Below, piece by piece: positions 14,107 to 23,650 of a stretch of 64,000 nt of DNA (position 1 is the first letter of the stretch; each line of letters begins with the position of its first letter). The stretch is from Merdivicinus sp050943495 (lineage in GTDB: Bacteria > Bacillota > Clostridia > Oscillospirales > Ruminococcaceae). A program made the translations under genes and the position numbers. The notes below the pieces were generated by a model. The model was not told where the DNA came from and made no database searches. It was given only the letters and a program-made list of their open reading frames with translations. The stretch lies in contig JBMNPH010000001.1 in the NCBI GenBank assembly GCA_050943495.1, positions 248,001 through 312,000 on the forward strand, given 5' to 3'.

Positions 14107-15009
14107 ATGTACGAGATGAATGAACTGCAGGCAGCTTGTGAGCGAATCGGCTGTCATTGGGAGAAAAATGTCCCGCTGCGGGACTATACCACTTTTCGGG
14201 TGGGTGGACCGGTTACAGTAATGCTCTTTCCGAATTGTGCAGAACAAATTGCGGCAGCAGTCCGGGAGTTTCGGGGAAAGATTCGTTTGATTTTTGTCGG
14301 GAAGGGATCCAATCTGCTTGCATCAGATGAAGAAATTGAAGCGGTTGCCATTCATTTGGGAAAAAATTTTTCCAATATCAAGGTGGAGAAAAATATTTTG
14401 ATCTGTGAGGCAGGCGCTACAATGGCACAGGCTTGTCAGGCTGCACTCCAGAATGGACTGAGCGGGTTGGAATTTGCGTGGGGGATTCCCGGAAGCGTGG
14501 GCGGTGGTGCCTATATGAATGCCGGCGCTTACGGAGGAGAGTTTTCCGATGTGGTGCTCTGGTGTGAACATGTGGATGAAGCGGGAAATATAGGACGTTA
14601 TGAGGGAAAAGAATTAGATTACCGTTATCGTCACAGTATTTACAGCGGCAGCAGATGCTGCATTACCCGGGTGGCATTTGAATTAAAACCGGGTGATCCT
14701 GCGGAAATCCAGAGCCGGATGGAGGAATTGTTAAACCGCCGTAGGGAAAAACAGCCACTCGAGTATCCGAGTGCAGGCAGTACCTTTAAGCGCCCTGAAG
14801 GTGCATATGCAGCAGCGTTGATTGAGCAGTGCGGACTAAAGGGGACGCGTGTTGGCGGTGCAAAGGTGAGTGAAAAACACAGCGGATTCATCATCAATTA
14901 TGAGAATGCGACATGCCAGGATATCCTGCAGCTCATCGAAAAGGTGCAACAGGTTGTCCGGGATAAAACAGGATTTGAACTGGAGCGGGAAGTGGAACTT
15001 CTCCGCTGA
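14107..15009 (+). CDS. murB: UDP-N-acetylenolpyruvoylglucosamine reductase
   Basis: This 300-residue FAD enzyme reduces UDP-GlcNAc-enolpyruvate to UDP-MurNAc in peptidoglycan synthesis. The FAD-binding phrases TTFRVGGP, GKGSNLL and GIPGSVGGGAYMNAGAYGGE are present. The catalytic serine is S225 in PSAGSTFKRPEG, and a C-terminal glutamate region (ELEREVELL) closes the type II fold typical of Gram-positives. ATG 14107 follows TTGGAGGA. The frame is open further 5', but that sequence is the hairpin region. rapZ follows after 23 nt. Confidence 0.96.
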   Translation: MYEMNELQAACERIGCHWEKNVPLRDYTTFRVGGPVTVMLFPNCAEQIAAAVREFRGKIRLIFVGKGSNLLASDEEIEAVAIHLGKNFSNIKVEKNILICEAGATMAQACQAALQNGLSGLEFAWGIPGSVGGGAYMNAGAYGGEFSDVVLWCEHVDEAGNIGRYEGKELDYRYRHSIYSGSRCCITRVAFELKPGDPAEIQSRMEELLNRRREKQPLEYPSAGSTFKRPEGAYAAALIEQCGLKGTRVGGAKVSEKHSGFIINYENATCQDILQLIEKVQQVVRDKTGFELEREVELLR

Positions 15010-15032
15010 TTTGACAGAAGAGGGAAGCGGAC

Positions 15033-15890
15033 ATGGATTTTTTGATTGTAACGGGAATGTCGGGTTCAGGTAAGTCGCGGGCAATTGACGCTCTGGAAGA
15101 TATCGGTTTTTATTGTGTCGATAATATGCCGCCGCAGCTGATATCGAAAGTGGCGGAAATCTGTCTGGCAGGCAACAGCCAGATTAGCCGTATTGCTATT
15201 GTAACGGATATGCGGGGCGGAGACTTGTTTTATGGGCTTTTTGAGGAACTGGACGAAATGAAAGATAAAGGCCTCGAATACAAGCTTCTCTTTTTGGATG
15301 CGGAAGATTCGGAATTAATCCGACGCTATAAGGAAACCCGCCGTCGTCATCCGCTATTGGGGCTAGTGAAGGGGGGGATCGGCGAGGCAATCCGAAATGA
15401 ACGGGTCTTGCTGCGTCCAGCTCGTGAACGAGCAGATTATATCATCGATACTACCCATCTTTCAGCGAATGAATTGAAGCAGCGGATGAATAACATTTTC
15501 TTGGACAACATCCGCAACAGCATGCTGATTAATGTCATGTCCTTTGGCTTTAAATATGGGGTTCCCGCAGAGGTTGATCTGGTATTTGATGTGCGTTGCC
15601 TCCCCAATCCTTTTTACATTGATGAGCTGAAACCGAAAACCGGCCTCGATCAGGAAGTGCGCGATTATGTCATGAATTGCTCAGAGTCTGGGGAATTGCT
15701 GGACAAACTGAAGGACTTGATTTCCTTTTTAATTCCTCTTTATCAGAAGGAGGGAAAGAGTCAGCTGATGATCGGTGTTGGCTGTACAGGTGGGAAACAT
15801 CGCAGTGTCACCTTTGCAGAATTACTGTATCAATACTTATCGGATCAGAACCACAATGTTCGGGTTCTGCACCGGGATATTTCCAAATAG
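15033..15890 (+). CDS. rapZ: RapZ/YvcJ family nucleotide-binding protein
   Basis: This 285-residue P-loop protein carries Walker A GMSGSGKS (residues 8-15) and the C-terminal UDP-GlcNAc/RNA-adaptor-type motif GCTGGKHRSV. In enterobacteria RapZ directs RNase E to GlmZ; in Firmicutes YvcJ is linked to competence and cell-wall metabolism. The RNase E adaptor role should not be assumed here. It sits between murB (23 nt) and whiA (15 nt). The yvcK gene that usually lies between rapZ and whiA is missing. Confidence 0.93.
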   Translation: MDFLIVTGMSGSGKSRAIDALEDIGFYCVDNMPPQLISKVAEICLAGNSQISRIAIVTDMRGGDLFYGLFEELDEMKDKGLEYKLLFLDAEDSELIRRYKETRRRHPLLGLVKGGIGEAIRNERVLLRPARERADYIIDTTHLSANELKQRMNNIFLDNIRNSMLINVMSFGFKYGVPAEVDLVFDVRCLPNPFYIDELKPKTGLDQEVRDYVMNCSESGELLDKLKDLISFLIPLYQKEGKSQLMIGVGCTGGKHRSVTFAELLYQYLSDQNHNVRVLHRDISK

Positions 15891-15905
15891 AAAGGGCTGA
15901 TATCG

Positions 15906-16835
15906 ATGACTTTCAGCCAGCAGGTAAAACAGGAACTTTGCCGCCTGGAGATACGGCGGGAATGTTGCGGTTTGGCCGAATTGTATGGGATGCTGCTCTT
16001 CAGCCGCAGTTTTGCAGCCGAAGGGCAGATTTTTGCGACAGAAAATAAACAGATTGCCGAATATTTTGCCCAGCTTGCGGCTGGACTTGCTGGGATGGTT
16101 GTCACTATTCGAACGGATTTTCATAAAAAAGCCGGAGATGCGGGACGATACAGCGTTGTTGTGGAAGATGCCTGCGAACGGGATCTGCTTTTCCGTAAAT
16201 TTGGGCTGGGAATGCCAAGCTTGAATCCGCTTCTTCTAGAAAACAACTGCTGTCCGGCCGCCTTTTTTCGCGGTATTTTTCTGTTGTACGGATCTGTTAC
16301 CAATCCGGAACGAGAATATCATTTGGAATTAGCAGCCCCCAGCGCATATATGGCCGAAGAAGTATATCTTCTGGGGCAAAATGTGGGGATGCAGTGGAAG
16401 ATTTCCAGAAGGAAGGGAAATTTTATCCTATATATGAAGGAGAGCGAGCAGATCGAAGATTTTCTTACATACATTGGGGCAACAAAGGCAACCCTTCAAT
16501 TAATGGACATCAAAATTGTTAAAGATATGCGCAATAAAGTTAATCGTACCACAAACTGTGAGACAGCAAACCTAGATAAAACAGTGGGAGCTTCACGAGA
16601 ACAAGTGGCGGATATTGCTTACATCCAATCGCAGTGCGGGTTGTCGTATTTGGATGAGGATTTGCGGAAGCTTGCAGAGTTACGGCTGGAGAATCCAGAA
16701 TGTTCCCTGCGAGAACTAGCCGAAATGCTGGATCCTCCACTAAGCAGATCCGGTGTGAACCATCGGCTGAAGCGGATTCAGCAGGTGGCAGCCGATTTGC
16801 GTGCGAATCATCAGGGAAAGGAAGATAAAAAATGA
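15906..16835 (+). CDS. whiA: Sporulation/cell-division regulator WhiA
   Basis: This 309-residue protein has the WhiA architecture: an N-terminal domain starting TFSQQVKQELC, a LAGLIDADG-like middle (RGIFLLYGSVTNPEREYHLEL), and a C-terminal helix-turn-helix (REQVADIAYI...LRELAEMLDPPLSRSGVNHRL). It affects division and chromosome segregation in Firmicutes and sporulation in actinomycetes. The ribosome binding site is AAAGGGCTG-like. It overlaps the downstream thioesterase by 4 nt (ATGA), so translation is coupled. Confidence 0.96.
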   Translation: MTFSQQVKQELCRLEIRRECCGLAELYGMLLFSRSFAAEGQIFATENKQIAEYFAQLAAGLAGMVVTIRTDFHKKAGDAGRYSVVVEDACERDLLFRKFGLGMPSLNPLLLENNCCPAAFFRGIFLLYGSVTNPEREYHLELAAPSAYMAEEVYLLGQNVGMQWKISRRKGNFILYMKESEQIEDFLTYIGATKATLQLMDIKIVKDMRNKVNRTTNCETANLDKTVGASREQVADIAYIQSQCGLSYLDEDLRKLAELRLENPECSLRELAEMLDPPLSRSGVNHRLKRIQQVAADLRANHQGKEDKK

Positions 16836-17233
16836 AAGAGTTGGATCAAATTCGTGAATATTTTGCAGATGACCGCTTTGCAACAGAAGCGGCAGGGGCT
16901 GTAATCGAAGCGGCTGAGGATGGATATGCCCGCTGCAGTATGGAATTAAAACCTATTCATCGCAATGCACGTGGTGCAGTGATGGGAGGCGCTATTTTTA
17001 CGTTGGCAGATTTTGCCTTTGCAGTCGCTTCCAATTGTGCCGGAACAGGTGTAGTAACATTAAATAGTCAGATTTCCTATTTGGGAACGGCAAAGGGAAC
17101 CCAATTAATTGCGGAAGCAAAAAGAGTAAAACAGGGAAGAAGTACCGGTTATTATACGGTGTCGATTCGGGATGAATTGGGGAATCCGGTAGCAGAGGTA
17201 ACTGGAACTGGATTTGTCGTTTCTTCGAAATAA
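16832..17233 (+). CDS. PaaI family hotdog thioesterase
   Basis: This 133-residue hotdog-fold protein hydrolyses an acyl-CoA or related thioester, with unknown substrate. The core helix NARGAVMGGAIFTLADFAFAVASN is the PaaI/YbgC hotdog signature, with the catalytic aspartate likely in TLADFA (about residue 55). It starts inside the whiA stop codon (4-nt overlap) and is followed after 14 nt by an MFS transporter. No signal peptide, so it is cytoplasmic. Confidence 0.88.
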   Translation: MKELDQIREYFADDRFATEAAGAVIEAAEDGYARCSMELKPIHRNARGAVMGGAIFTLADFAFAVASNCAGTGVVTLNSQISYLGTAKGTQLIAEAKRVKQGRSTGYYTVSIRDELGNPVAEVTGTGFVVSSK

Positions 17234-17247
17234 ATGGGGGAAGGACG

Positions 17248-18480
17248 ATGAAACCGGATTATCGACGTTTGAAATATGCCTGCTATTCCACGAACCTGTC
17301 TATGGCAGTAATTGGAACTCTGCAGCCGCTGCTGTTTGTGACATTCCGAGAAATCTATGGGATTTCTTATGCGTTGCTGGGAACATTGGTTTTGATTAAT
17401 TTTTGTACTCAGCTCGGAATCGATCTGATTTTTTCTTTTTATTCCCACAAATTTAATATTGAAAAAACAGTCCGTGCGATACCGGTTGTTACAGTGATAG
17501 GATTATTCATTTATGCTCTGTATCCGATTTTGTTTCCACAGACGGCGTATCTGGGGCTTGCTGTCGGAACGGTTATTTTTGCATCGTCCGGCGGTCTGGC
17601 AGAGGTGCTTATCAGTCCGGTAATCGCAGCAATTCCGGCCGAAAATCCGGAAGGAGAAATGAGTAAACTGCACTCGATTTACGCTTGGGGCGTAGTCGGG
17701 GTGGTTCTGATCAGTACGATCTTTCTCCGTATTTTTGGTGGGCAAAATTGGCAATGGCTGGCATTTCTTTGGATGTTGGTTCCGGCTGTCGGCGCTGTGC
17801 TGTATCATAATCAGCCGCTGCCAGAAATGCAGACTCCCGAAAAAAGCGGGAATGTTGTCAGCTTGATCCGCAAGCCCGCCTTTTTCCTCTGTTTTCTCTG
17901 TATTTTTCTGGGTGGTGCCAGTGAATGCACGATGTCCCAGTGGAGTTCCAGCTATCTGGAGAAGGCATTGGGAATTCCAAAGATTGCAGGTGATATTTTC
18001 GGTGTCGCCATGTTTGCGGTAATGCTGGGTTTGGGACGCTCTTTGTATGCCAAATATGGCCGGAATATTCAGTGGGTTCTGTTTGCGGGCACAATCGGAG
18101 CGGCAATCTGTTATTTGGCTGCAGCTTTTTCCAACATTCCAGTTATCGGACTGGCTGCCTGTGCGCTGACCGGATTTTGTGTCTCCATGCTCTGGCCCGG
18201 AAGCCTGCTTGTGGCGGCGGATCAATTTCCTGCGGCCGGTGTGGCGATTTTTGCGCTTATGGCGGCAGGTGGAGATCTGGGTGCCTCGGTCGGCCCGCAG
18301 ATGGTAGGGGTTGTCACCGATGCGGTGATGCAGAATGAGTCCATTTTAAGTTGGGCGGCTTCTATGGGATTGACTGCCGATCAAATCGGGATGAAAGCCG
18401 GACTGCTGTTGGCGGCGATTTTCCCACTGGTGGGAATTCTGGTGACTGGTATTCTGCGCCGGCAGAAAAAACAGGAATAA
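17248..18480 (+). CDS. MFS transporter
   Basis: This 410-residue major facilitator superfamily permease has about 12 hydrophobic segments and a central cytoplasmic loop (around residues 195-210). FucP-like features appear in the second half (GLGRSLYAKYG; MLWPGSLLVAADQFPAAGVAIFALMAAGGDLGASVGPQM). The substrate is not readable; sugar is possible given the fold subtype. GGGGGAAGG precedes the ATG. It lies between the thioesterase gene and dnaE in one transcriptional direction. Confidence 0.88.
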   Translation: MKPDYRRLKYACYSTNLSMAVIGTLQPLLFVTFREIYGISYALLGTLVLINFCTQLGIDLIFSFYSHKFNIEKTVRAIPVVTVIGLFIYALYPILFPQTAYLGLAVGTVIFASSGGLAEVLISPVIAAIPAENPEGEMSKLHSIYAWGVVGVVLISTIFLRIFGGQNWQWLAFLWMLVPAVGAVLYHNQPLPEMQTPEKSGNVVSLIRKPAFFLCFLCIFLGGASECTMSQWSSSYLEKALGIPKIAGDIFGVAMFAVMLGLGRSLYAKYGRNIQWVLFAGTIGAAICYLAAAFSNIPVIGLAACALTGFCVSMLWPGSLLVAADQFPAAGVAIFALMAAGGDLGASVGPQMVGVVTDAVMQNESILSWAASMGLTADQIGMKAGLLLAAIFPLVGILVTGILRRQKKQE

Positions 18481-18498
18481 TAGATTAGGAGGGAAGTT

Positions 18499-21400
18499 AT
18501 GAAATCGTTTGTCCATCTTCATCTGCATACGGAATACAGCCTGCTGGATGGTGCCTGCCGGATTTCAGAACTTCCCAAGCGAGTGAAGGAAGCCGATCAG
18601 CAAGCAGTAGCAATTACCGATCACGGCTGTATGTACGGCGTTGTGGATTTTTACAAAGCCTGCAAAAAAGAGGGGATAAAACCCATCATCGGATGTGAGG
18701 TTTATGTAGTGCCCCGAACGCGCTTCGACAAGGTGTTTCAGGTCGATAATAAGCCATATCATCTCGTTCTTCTCTGTGAAAATCAGCAAGGATATCAAAA
18801 CCTTATCAAACTGGTTTCCGCTGGTTATATTGAAGGATTTTACAGCAAACCTCGCGTGGATTTTGAACTTTTGGAACGATATCACGAGGGGCTGATAGCC
18901 TTGTCCGCCTGTCTGGCAGGAGAAATTCCGCGGAAGCTGTCCAGTGGGGATTTTTCCGGCGCAAAGGAGACTGCTTTGCGCTATCAGCAGATATTTGGAT
19001 CTGGGAACTATTTCATCGAGGTACAGAATCACGGAATTGCGGAACAGCAGCGGATTCTGCCGCTTTTTCGGAGGCTTTCGGAAGAGACGGGGATTCCTCT
19101 CGTGGCCACAAATGACTGCCATTACTTGAAAAAAGAGGATGCTCGGATGCAGAATGTCTTGGTCTGCATTCAGACCAACCATACGGTTGGCGAGCAGAAT
19201 GATATGGAATTTCCGACCGAGGAGTTCTATCTGAAAAGCCGGGAAGAAATGGCGGAAGCTCTGCCGGGATTTGAAGATGCACTGGATCATACAGCAGAAA
19301 TTGCGGCGCGCTGTCAGGTAGATTTTACCTTCGGGAAGACACAACTGCCGCATTTTGAAACTCCGGACGGACGGCCTTCGGAGGAGTATTTCACCGACCT
19401 CTGTACGCGCGGCCTGAAGAAGCGATACGGTGTTGTGACGCCCGAATTGCAGGAACGATTTGACTACGAAATGAGCGTGGTCAAAAAGATGGGGTATGTT
19501 GATTACTACCTGATTGTGTACGATTTTATCCGATATGCCAAAAGCAAGGGGATTCCGGTGGGACCGGGGCGCGGATCTGGTGCGGGCAGTATTCTGGCCT
19601 ATTGTATGGGTATAACTGGCGTAGATCCCATGAAATATCAGCTGATTTTCGAGCGCTTTCTGAATCCGGAACGCATTAGCATGCCGGATTTTGACGTTGA
19701 TTTCAGCGATGAACGACGAGGAGAAGTTATTGATTACGTGGTGCGGCGATATGGATCGGATCACGTGGCGCAGATCACCACGTTCGGAACGATGGCCGCC
19801 AAAGCGGCGGTGCGAGATGTCGGCCGCGCATTGGGGATGAGCTATCAGGCAGTCGACCGGGTAGCAAAGTTGATCCCCAATCGGTTGAAAATCACGTTAG
19901 ATCGGGCACTTTCGGAAGAAAAGTCGCTGAAAACCCTCTATGAGACGGATCCGCAGGTTCAGGAGTTGCTGGATATGGCGAGACGACTGGAGGGGATGCC
20001 ACGACATGCCTCTACCCATGCAGCCGGTGTGGTGATTACCGCAAAGCCGGTGGACGAGTATGTGCCGCTTGCAAAAAGTGATGAATCCATTGTGACACAG
20101 TTCCCGATGACAACGCTCGAGGAATTGGGTCTGCTTAAGATGGATTTTCTCGGTCTGCGCAACCTGTCCGTTATCGACCATACTGTTCATGCGATCCGGA
20201 AAACAGAACCGGAGTTTTCTATTGAGAAAATTTCGCTGGAAGATCCTGCAGTTTTTGACATGTTTTCCCGCGGGGAAACGGAAGGAGTTTTCCAGTTTGA
20301 ATCGGCGGGAATGCGGCGGATGTTGGTTTCTATGAAGCCGAACTCTATTGAGGATCTGACGGCTGCCACCTCTCTTTATCGGCCAGGCCCCAGTTCTTCG
20401 ATCGATACCTATATCCGGAATCGGTTCCATCCGGAAAAAATCCGCTATGAGACCCCGCTTCTCGAACCAATTCTCCGGGTAACCTGCGGCGTACTGCTCT
20501 ATCAGGAACAGGTGATGCAGGTTTGCCGTTCTCTGGCAGGATACTCCTACGGCCGAGCCGATCTGGTACGACGTGCTATGGGTAAGAAAAAAGTGGATGT
20601 CATGCAGGCAGAACGAGAGAATTTTATTCATGGAAAAAAACGGGAGGATGGCTCAATAGAATGCGTTGGCGCTGTCGCCAATGGTGTGCCCGAGGATGTT
20701 GCCAATCATATCTTTGATGAAATGGCGGCATTTGCGGAATATGCATTCAATAAATCCCATGCCGCTGCTTATTCTGTCGTCAGCTATCAGACCGCCTTTC
20801 TGAAATGTCATTATCCACGCCAGTACATGGCAGCGTTGTTGACATCTGTGCTGGATTGGACTGGAAAACTCACCGAATATATTGCGGAATGCCGAGAGAT
20901 TGGCATTGAAATTCTGCCCCCCCATATTAACCGTAGTACTGGATCTTTCCGGGTGGAAGGGGAGAGTATCCGATTTGGTCTGTTGGCAGTCAAGGGACTT
21001 GGGCGGTCCGTAATTGATAAAATCGTATCGGAACGTAAGGAGAACGGACCTTTTACCGGACTTTTGGATTTCTGTAAGCGCCTGTCCGGAAAAGAACTAA
21101 ACAAGCAGGCACTGCGAAACCTCATCCGCTGCGGTGCTTTTGATTGCTTTGGGCACAGCCGGAAGGATCTTCTTACGGTGCATGAAGCGGCAATGGATTC
21201 CGCAGCCGGATATGCCCGTGCCCATGCAGGCGGACAGATGAATCTATTTTCTGCGGCGGAGATTGCAGAACCCGAACTCTCGATTGCAGATACCGGTGAG
21301 TTTCCAATCGGAGAGAAGCTTCGGCAGGAATATGAGGCACTTGGTTTTTATCTGACGGGACATCCGCTGGATGAGTACCGCCTGCTTGCCAAACGTTACC

Positions 21401-21942
21401 AAATGGATGAGGCGGCAGCTATTACAGCTGAAGAAAGCCGATATCGAGATCGACAGGCTGTCCGTCTGCTGGGAATGGCAGTGGGGAAAAAAACAATGAA
21501 TACGAAATCCGGCCAGATGATGTGTTTCCTGTCGCTACAGGATCGGACTGGCTCGGTGGAGGTTGTACTTTTTCCAACAGTGTATCGGGAGTATCAACCC
21601 ATTTTGCAAAAGGAAGAACCGTTTGTTGTGGAGGGACGGATCTCCGTGCGGGAGGATGAGCCTCCCAAAATTTTGGCAGACCGTCTTGTTGAATTGTCTG
21701 TATTTCGTGAGATGCAACCTACAGGAACTTTATTTCTTCGCTTGAATTCGGCAAATGATCGACGAATTCCAGCTGTTATGGAATTACTTGCTGCCAATCC
21801 TGGTAAGGTAACGGTTCAGCTCTATTTTTCGGAAGAAAAAAAGTATCATTATCCTCCTGGACGCCCTGCCGTAAATGGAGAGGAAGCTCTGATTGCAGCA
21901 CTATCGGACTTGTTGGGAAAGGAGAATGTCGCCTTTCGGTGA
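18499..21942 (+). CDS. dnaE: DNA polymerase III subunit alpha (DnaE)
   Basis: This 1147-residue replicative polymerase starts with a PHP domain (HLHTEYSLLDGACRI, residues 6-20). The palm holds catalytic aspartates in PDFDVDF (D397, D399), the helix-hairpin-helix region is around 800-900, and an OB domain lies near the C-terminus (SVEVVLFPTVYREY). It is the non-PolC alpha subunit; Firmicutes use it for lagging-strand primer extension together with PolC. TTAGGAGGG precedes the ATG. The position after whiA is conserved in Clostridia, where pfkA normally follows directly. Here 5 kb are inserted between them. Confidence 0.97.
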   Translation: MKSFVHLHLHTEYSLLDGACRISELPKRVKEADQQAVAITDHGCMYGVVDFYKACKKEGIKPIIGCEVYVVPRTRFDKVFQVDNKPYHLVLLCENQQGYQNLIKLVSAGYIEGFYSKPRVDFELLERYHEGLIALSACLAGEIPRKLSSGDFSGAKETALRYQQIFGSGNYFIEVQNHGIAEQQRILPLFRRLSEETGIPLVATNDCHYLKKEDARMQNVLVCIQTNHTVGEQNDMEFPTEEFYLKSREEMAEALPGFEDALDHTAEIAARCQVDFTFGKTQLPHFETPDGRPSEEYFTDLCTRGLKKRYGVVTPELQERFDYEMSVVKKMGYVDYYLIVYDFIRYAKSKGIPVGPGRGSGAGSILAYCMGITGVDPMKYQLIFERFLNPERISMPDFDVDFSDERRGEVIDYVVRRYGSDHVAQITTFGTMAAKAAVRDVGRALGMSYQAVDRVAKLIPNRLKITLDRALSEEKSLKTLYETDPQVQELLDMARRLEGMPRHASTHAAGVVITAKPVDEYVPLAKSDESIVTQFPMTTLEELGLLKMDFLGLRNLSVIDHTVHAIRKTEPEFSIEKISLEDPAVFDMFSRGETEGVFQFESAGMRRMLVSMKPNSIEDLTAATSLYRPGPSSSIDTYIRNRFHPEKIRYETPLLEPILRVTCGVLLYQEQVMQVCRSLAGYSYGRADLVRRAMGKKKVDVMQAERENFIHGKKREDGSIECVGAVANGVPEDVANHIFDEMAAFAEYAFNKSHAAAYSVVSYQTAFLKCHYPRQYMAALLTSVLDWTGKLTEYIAECREIGIEILPPHINRSTGSFRVEGESIRFGLLAVKGLGRSVIDKIVSERKENGPFTGLLDFCKRLSGKELNKQALRNLIRCGAFDCFGHSRKDLLTVHEAAMDSAAGYARAHAGGQMNLFSAAEIAEPELSIADTGEFPIGEKLRQEYEALGFYLTGHPLDEYRLLAKRYQMDEAAAITAEESRYRDRQAVRLLGMAVGKKTMNTKSGQMMCFLSLQDRTGSVEVVLFPTVYREYQPILQKEEPFVVEGRISVREDEPPKILADRLVELSVFREMQPTGTLFLRLNSANDRRIPAVMELLAANPGKVTVQLYFSEEKKYHYPPGRPAVNGEEALIAALSDLLGKENVAFR

Positions 21943-22001
21943 GTGCGAATTTGTATAAAGAAAAATCATGAAAATTCCGTGAAAAAATGATTGTTAAGGT
22001 A

Positions 22002-22030
22002 TAGACAAATGATGGCAAATAGGTTATAAT
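22002..22030 (+). promoter_or_regulatory. Promoter of the FkbM methyltransferase gene
   Basis: TAGACA (22002-22007) and TATAAT (22025-22030) are spaced by 17 bp, 30 nt before the start codon. Confidence 0.8.
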
Positions 22031-22059
22031 GTTAGTATCCTTAAGATGGGGGAGTTTGC

Positions 22060-23124
22060 TTGCTTAGTTTCATACAGGAGTGTTCCATATGGGAGACATT
22101 GCGGGAGGAAAAACGTCCAATTTTGATGTATGGCATGGGGGACGGTGCTCTGAAAATCCTAGCTGCTTGCCGCCAGAATGGAATTCCGGTACAGGGAATT
22201 TTTGTAAGCGACGACCATTTGCGGAGACGTGATTTTGCTGGATTTCCGTTGAAAAGTCTTTCCGAAATGGAAGCAGAATACGGAGATTTTGTAATCCTGC
22301 TTTGCTTTGCTGCTTTCCGGGAGGATCTGCTCGCGCAAATTGAACGCGTTGCAGAGCGGCATACTTTACTTGCACCGGATGTCCCGGTCTTTGGAGAAGG
22401 ATTGTTTGACAGTGCGTTTGTCGATCGGTATGAAGGGGAACTTCAGGCGGCTTATGACTTGATGGCGGATTCACAATCCCGTGCTGTTTTTGAAGCGGTC
22501 GTCAATTTTAAATTGAGCGGCAAACCTTCTTGGCTGAAGGCGGTGGAAACACCGCGGGAGGAAATGTATCAGCTTCTGCAGGTCGGCAGAGAAGAGAACT
22601 ACTACGATCTTGGCGGATATGATGGTGATACGATCCGAGAATTCCGGAACTATACAGAGGAGAATTTTTCTTCTATAACTGTTTTAGAACCGGATACCAA
22701 GAATTTCCGCAAACTGGAGAACTATGTAAAGGAGAATCCTGATCCATCAATTCGGCTGGTTCAGGCAGCTAGCTGGAAAGAGGATGGCTTTCTTTCCTTC
22801 CATAACCTGGCAGGGAGAAATTCTTTTCTGGGAGAAGAAGGAAAAACAGTAGTTCCCGCGCGATCAGTGGACAGCCTTGCTGGAGAAATCCCGGTAACTT
22901 TTATTAAAATGGATGTGGAAGGCGCGGAGTTGGAAACGCTGTATGGCGCTGAAGGTGTTTTGCGTCGTGATGCGCCGAAATTGCTTATTGCGGCCTATCA
23001 TCGTAATGAGGATTTGTTTCGATTGCCGCTGTCTCTTCATCAAATCAATCCAAATTATCGAATTTATCTTCGTCGGCAGCCGTATATTCCTGCATGGGAA
23101 ACAAACCTTTGTGCTCGGATATAA
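22060..23124 (+). CDS. FkbM family methyltransferase
   Basis: This is a 354-residue protein. The C-terminal two thirds form a SAM-dependent FkbM-type methyltransferase: motif I YYDLGGYDGDTIREF (about 184-198), an acidic ribose-binding residue in TVLEPD, and the FkbM phrase FIKMDVEGAELETL (about 285-298). The N-terminal third (GDGALKILAACRQNGIPVQGIFVSDD) resembles a Rossmann-like sugar-nucleotide domain often fused in polysaccharide genes. The start is TTG 22060 after a GGGGGAG ribosome binding site. O-methylation of a glycan or lipid-linked sugar is a reasonable inference, but no glycan cluster surrounds it. Confidence 0.85.
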   Translation: MLSFIQECSIWETLREEKRPILMYGMGDGALKILAACRQNGIPVQGIFVSDDHLRRRDFAGFPLKSLSEMEAEYGDFVILLCFAAFREDLLAQIERVAERHTLLAPDVPVFGEGLFDSAFVDRYEGELQAAYDLMADSQSRAVFEAVVNFKLSGKPSWLKAVETPREEMYQLLQVGREENYYDLGGYDGDTIREFRNYTEENFSSITVLEPDTKNFRKLENYVKENPDPSIRLVQAASWKEDGFLSFHNLAGRNSFLGEEGKTVVPARSVDSLAGEIPVTFIKMDVEGAELETLYGAEGVLRRDAPKLLIAAYHRNEDLFRLPLSLHQINPNYRIYLRRQPYIPAWETNLCARI

Positions 23125-23225
23125 GCTGATCGGATTTTTGGCGCCGAATGGCGTCTGCTCACCTTTTTTCCCTTCCCCGGATGGGGGTTTACATAGAAAA
23201 TCCAATAAAAAGGAGATCAGATCAC

Positions 23226-23615
23226 ATGGATATGGAGAATTTTGGCATGCCTGAAACCATGGGTACCGTTCTGACCGGACTTGCTGTTGTATTTTTGGCG
23301 CTGATAATCCTAGTATTTATCTTCTGGGCCTTCGGCAAAATTATGGACAGTATGAACGGTAAGGAAAAACCTGCAAAAACAGAGCCTGCCCCCAAAGCAC
23401 CAGCTGCTCCCAAGGCACCTGCGCCTAAGGTTGTCGAGGTTGCAACAGATGGTTTGAGCGATGAAGTAGTTGCTGCAATTACAGCTGCGATTTCTGCGGT
23501 CCTCGCAGAGGAAGGCGATGGAAAGTCCTACGTTGTCAGAAGCATCAAGCGCGTTCGGAAAAACCGCCGCGCATGGGGCAAAGCCGGCGTAGAGGAGAAT
23601 ACCCGTCCCTTTTAA
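23226..23615 (+). CDS. oadG: OadG family sodium pump decarboxylase gamma subunit
   Basis: This 129-residue subunit has a single N-terminal transmembrane helix (about residues 14-37), a Pro/Ala-rich linker (KTEPAPKAPAAPKAP) and a C-terminal OadG tail ending WGKAGVEENTRPF. It anchors the carboxyltransferase to the beta subunit in Na+-pumping decarboxylases (oxaloacetate or methylmalonyl-CoA type). ATG 23226 follows AAGGAG; longer frames reach into non-coding sequence. It lies 35 nt upstream of oadB. Both would serve an alpha subunit and biotin carrier encoded elsewhere. Confidence 0.85.
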   Translation: MDMENFGMPETMGTVLTGLAVVFLALIILVFIFWAFGKIMDSMNGKEKPAKTEPAPKAPAAPKAPAPKVVEVATDGLSDEVVAAITAAISAVLAEEGDGKSYVVRSIKRVRKNRRAWGKAGVEENTRPF

Positions 23616-23650
23616 TGTAACGATACCATTGACAGAAAGGACTTGAAACA

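Noticed and set aside
18565..19764. Minus-strand open frame of 399 codons opposite dnaE
   Set aside because: No family features, and it lies entirely within a well-supported dnaE.
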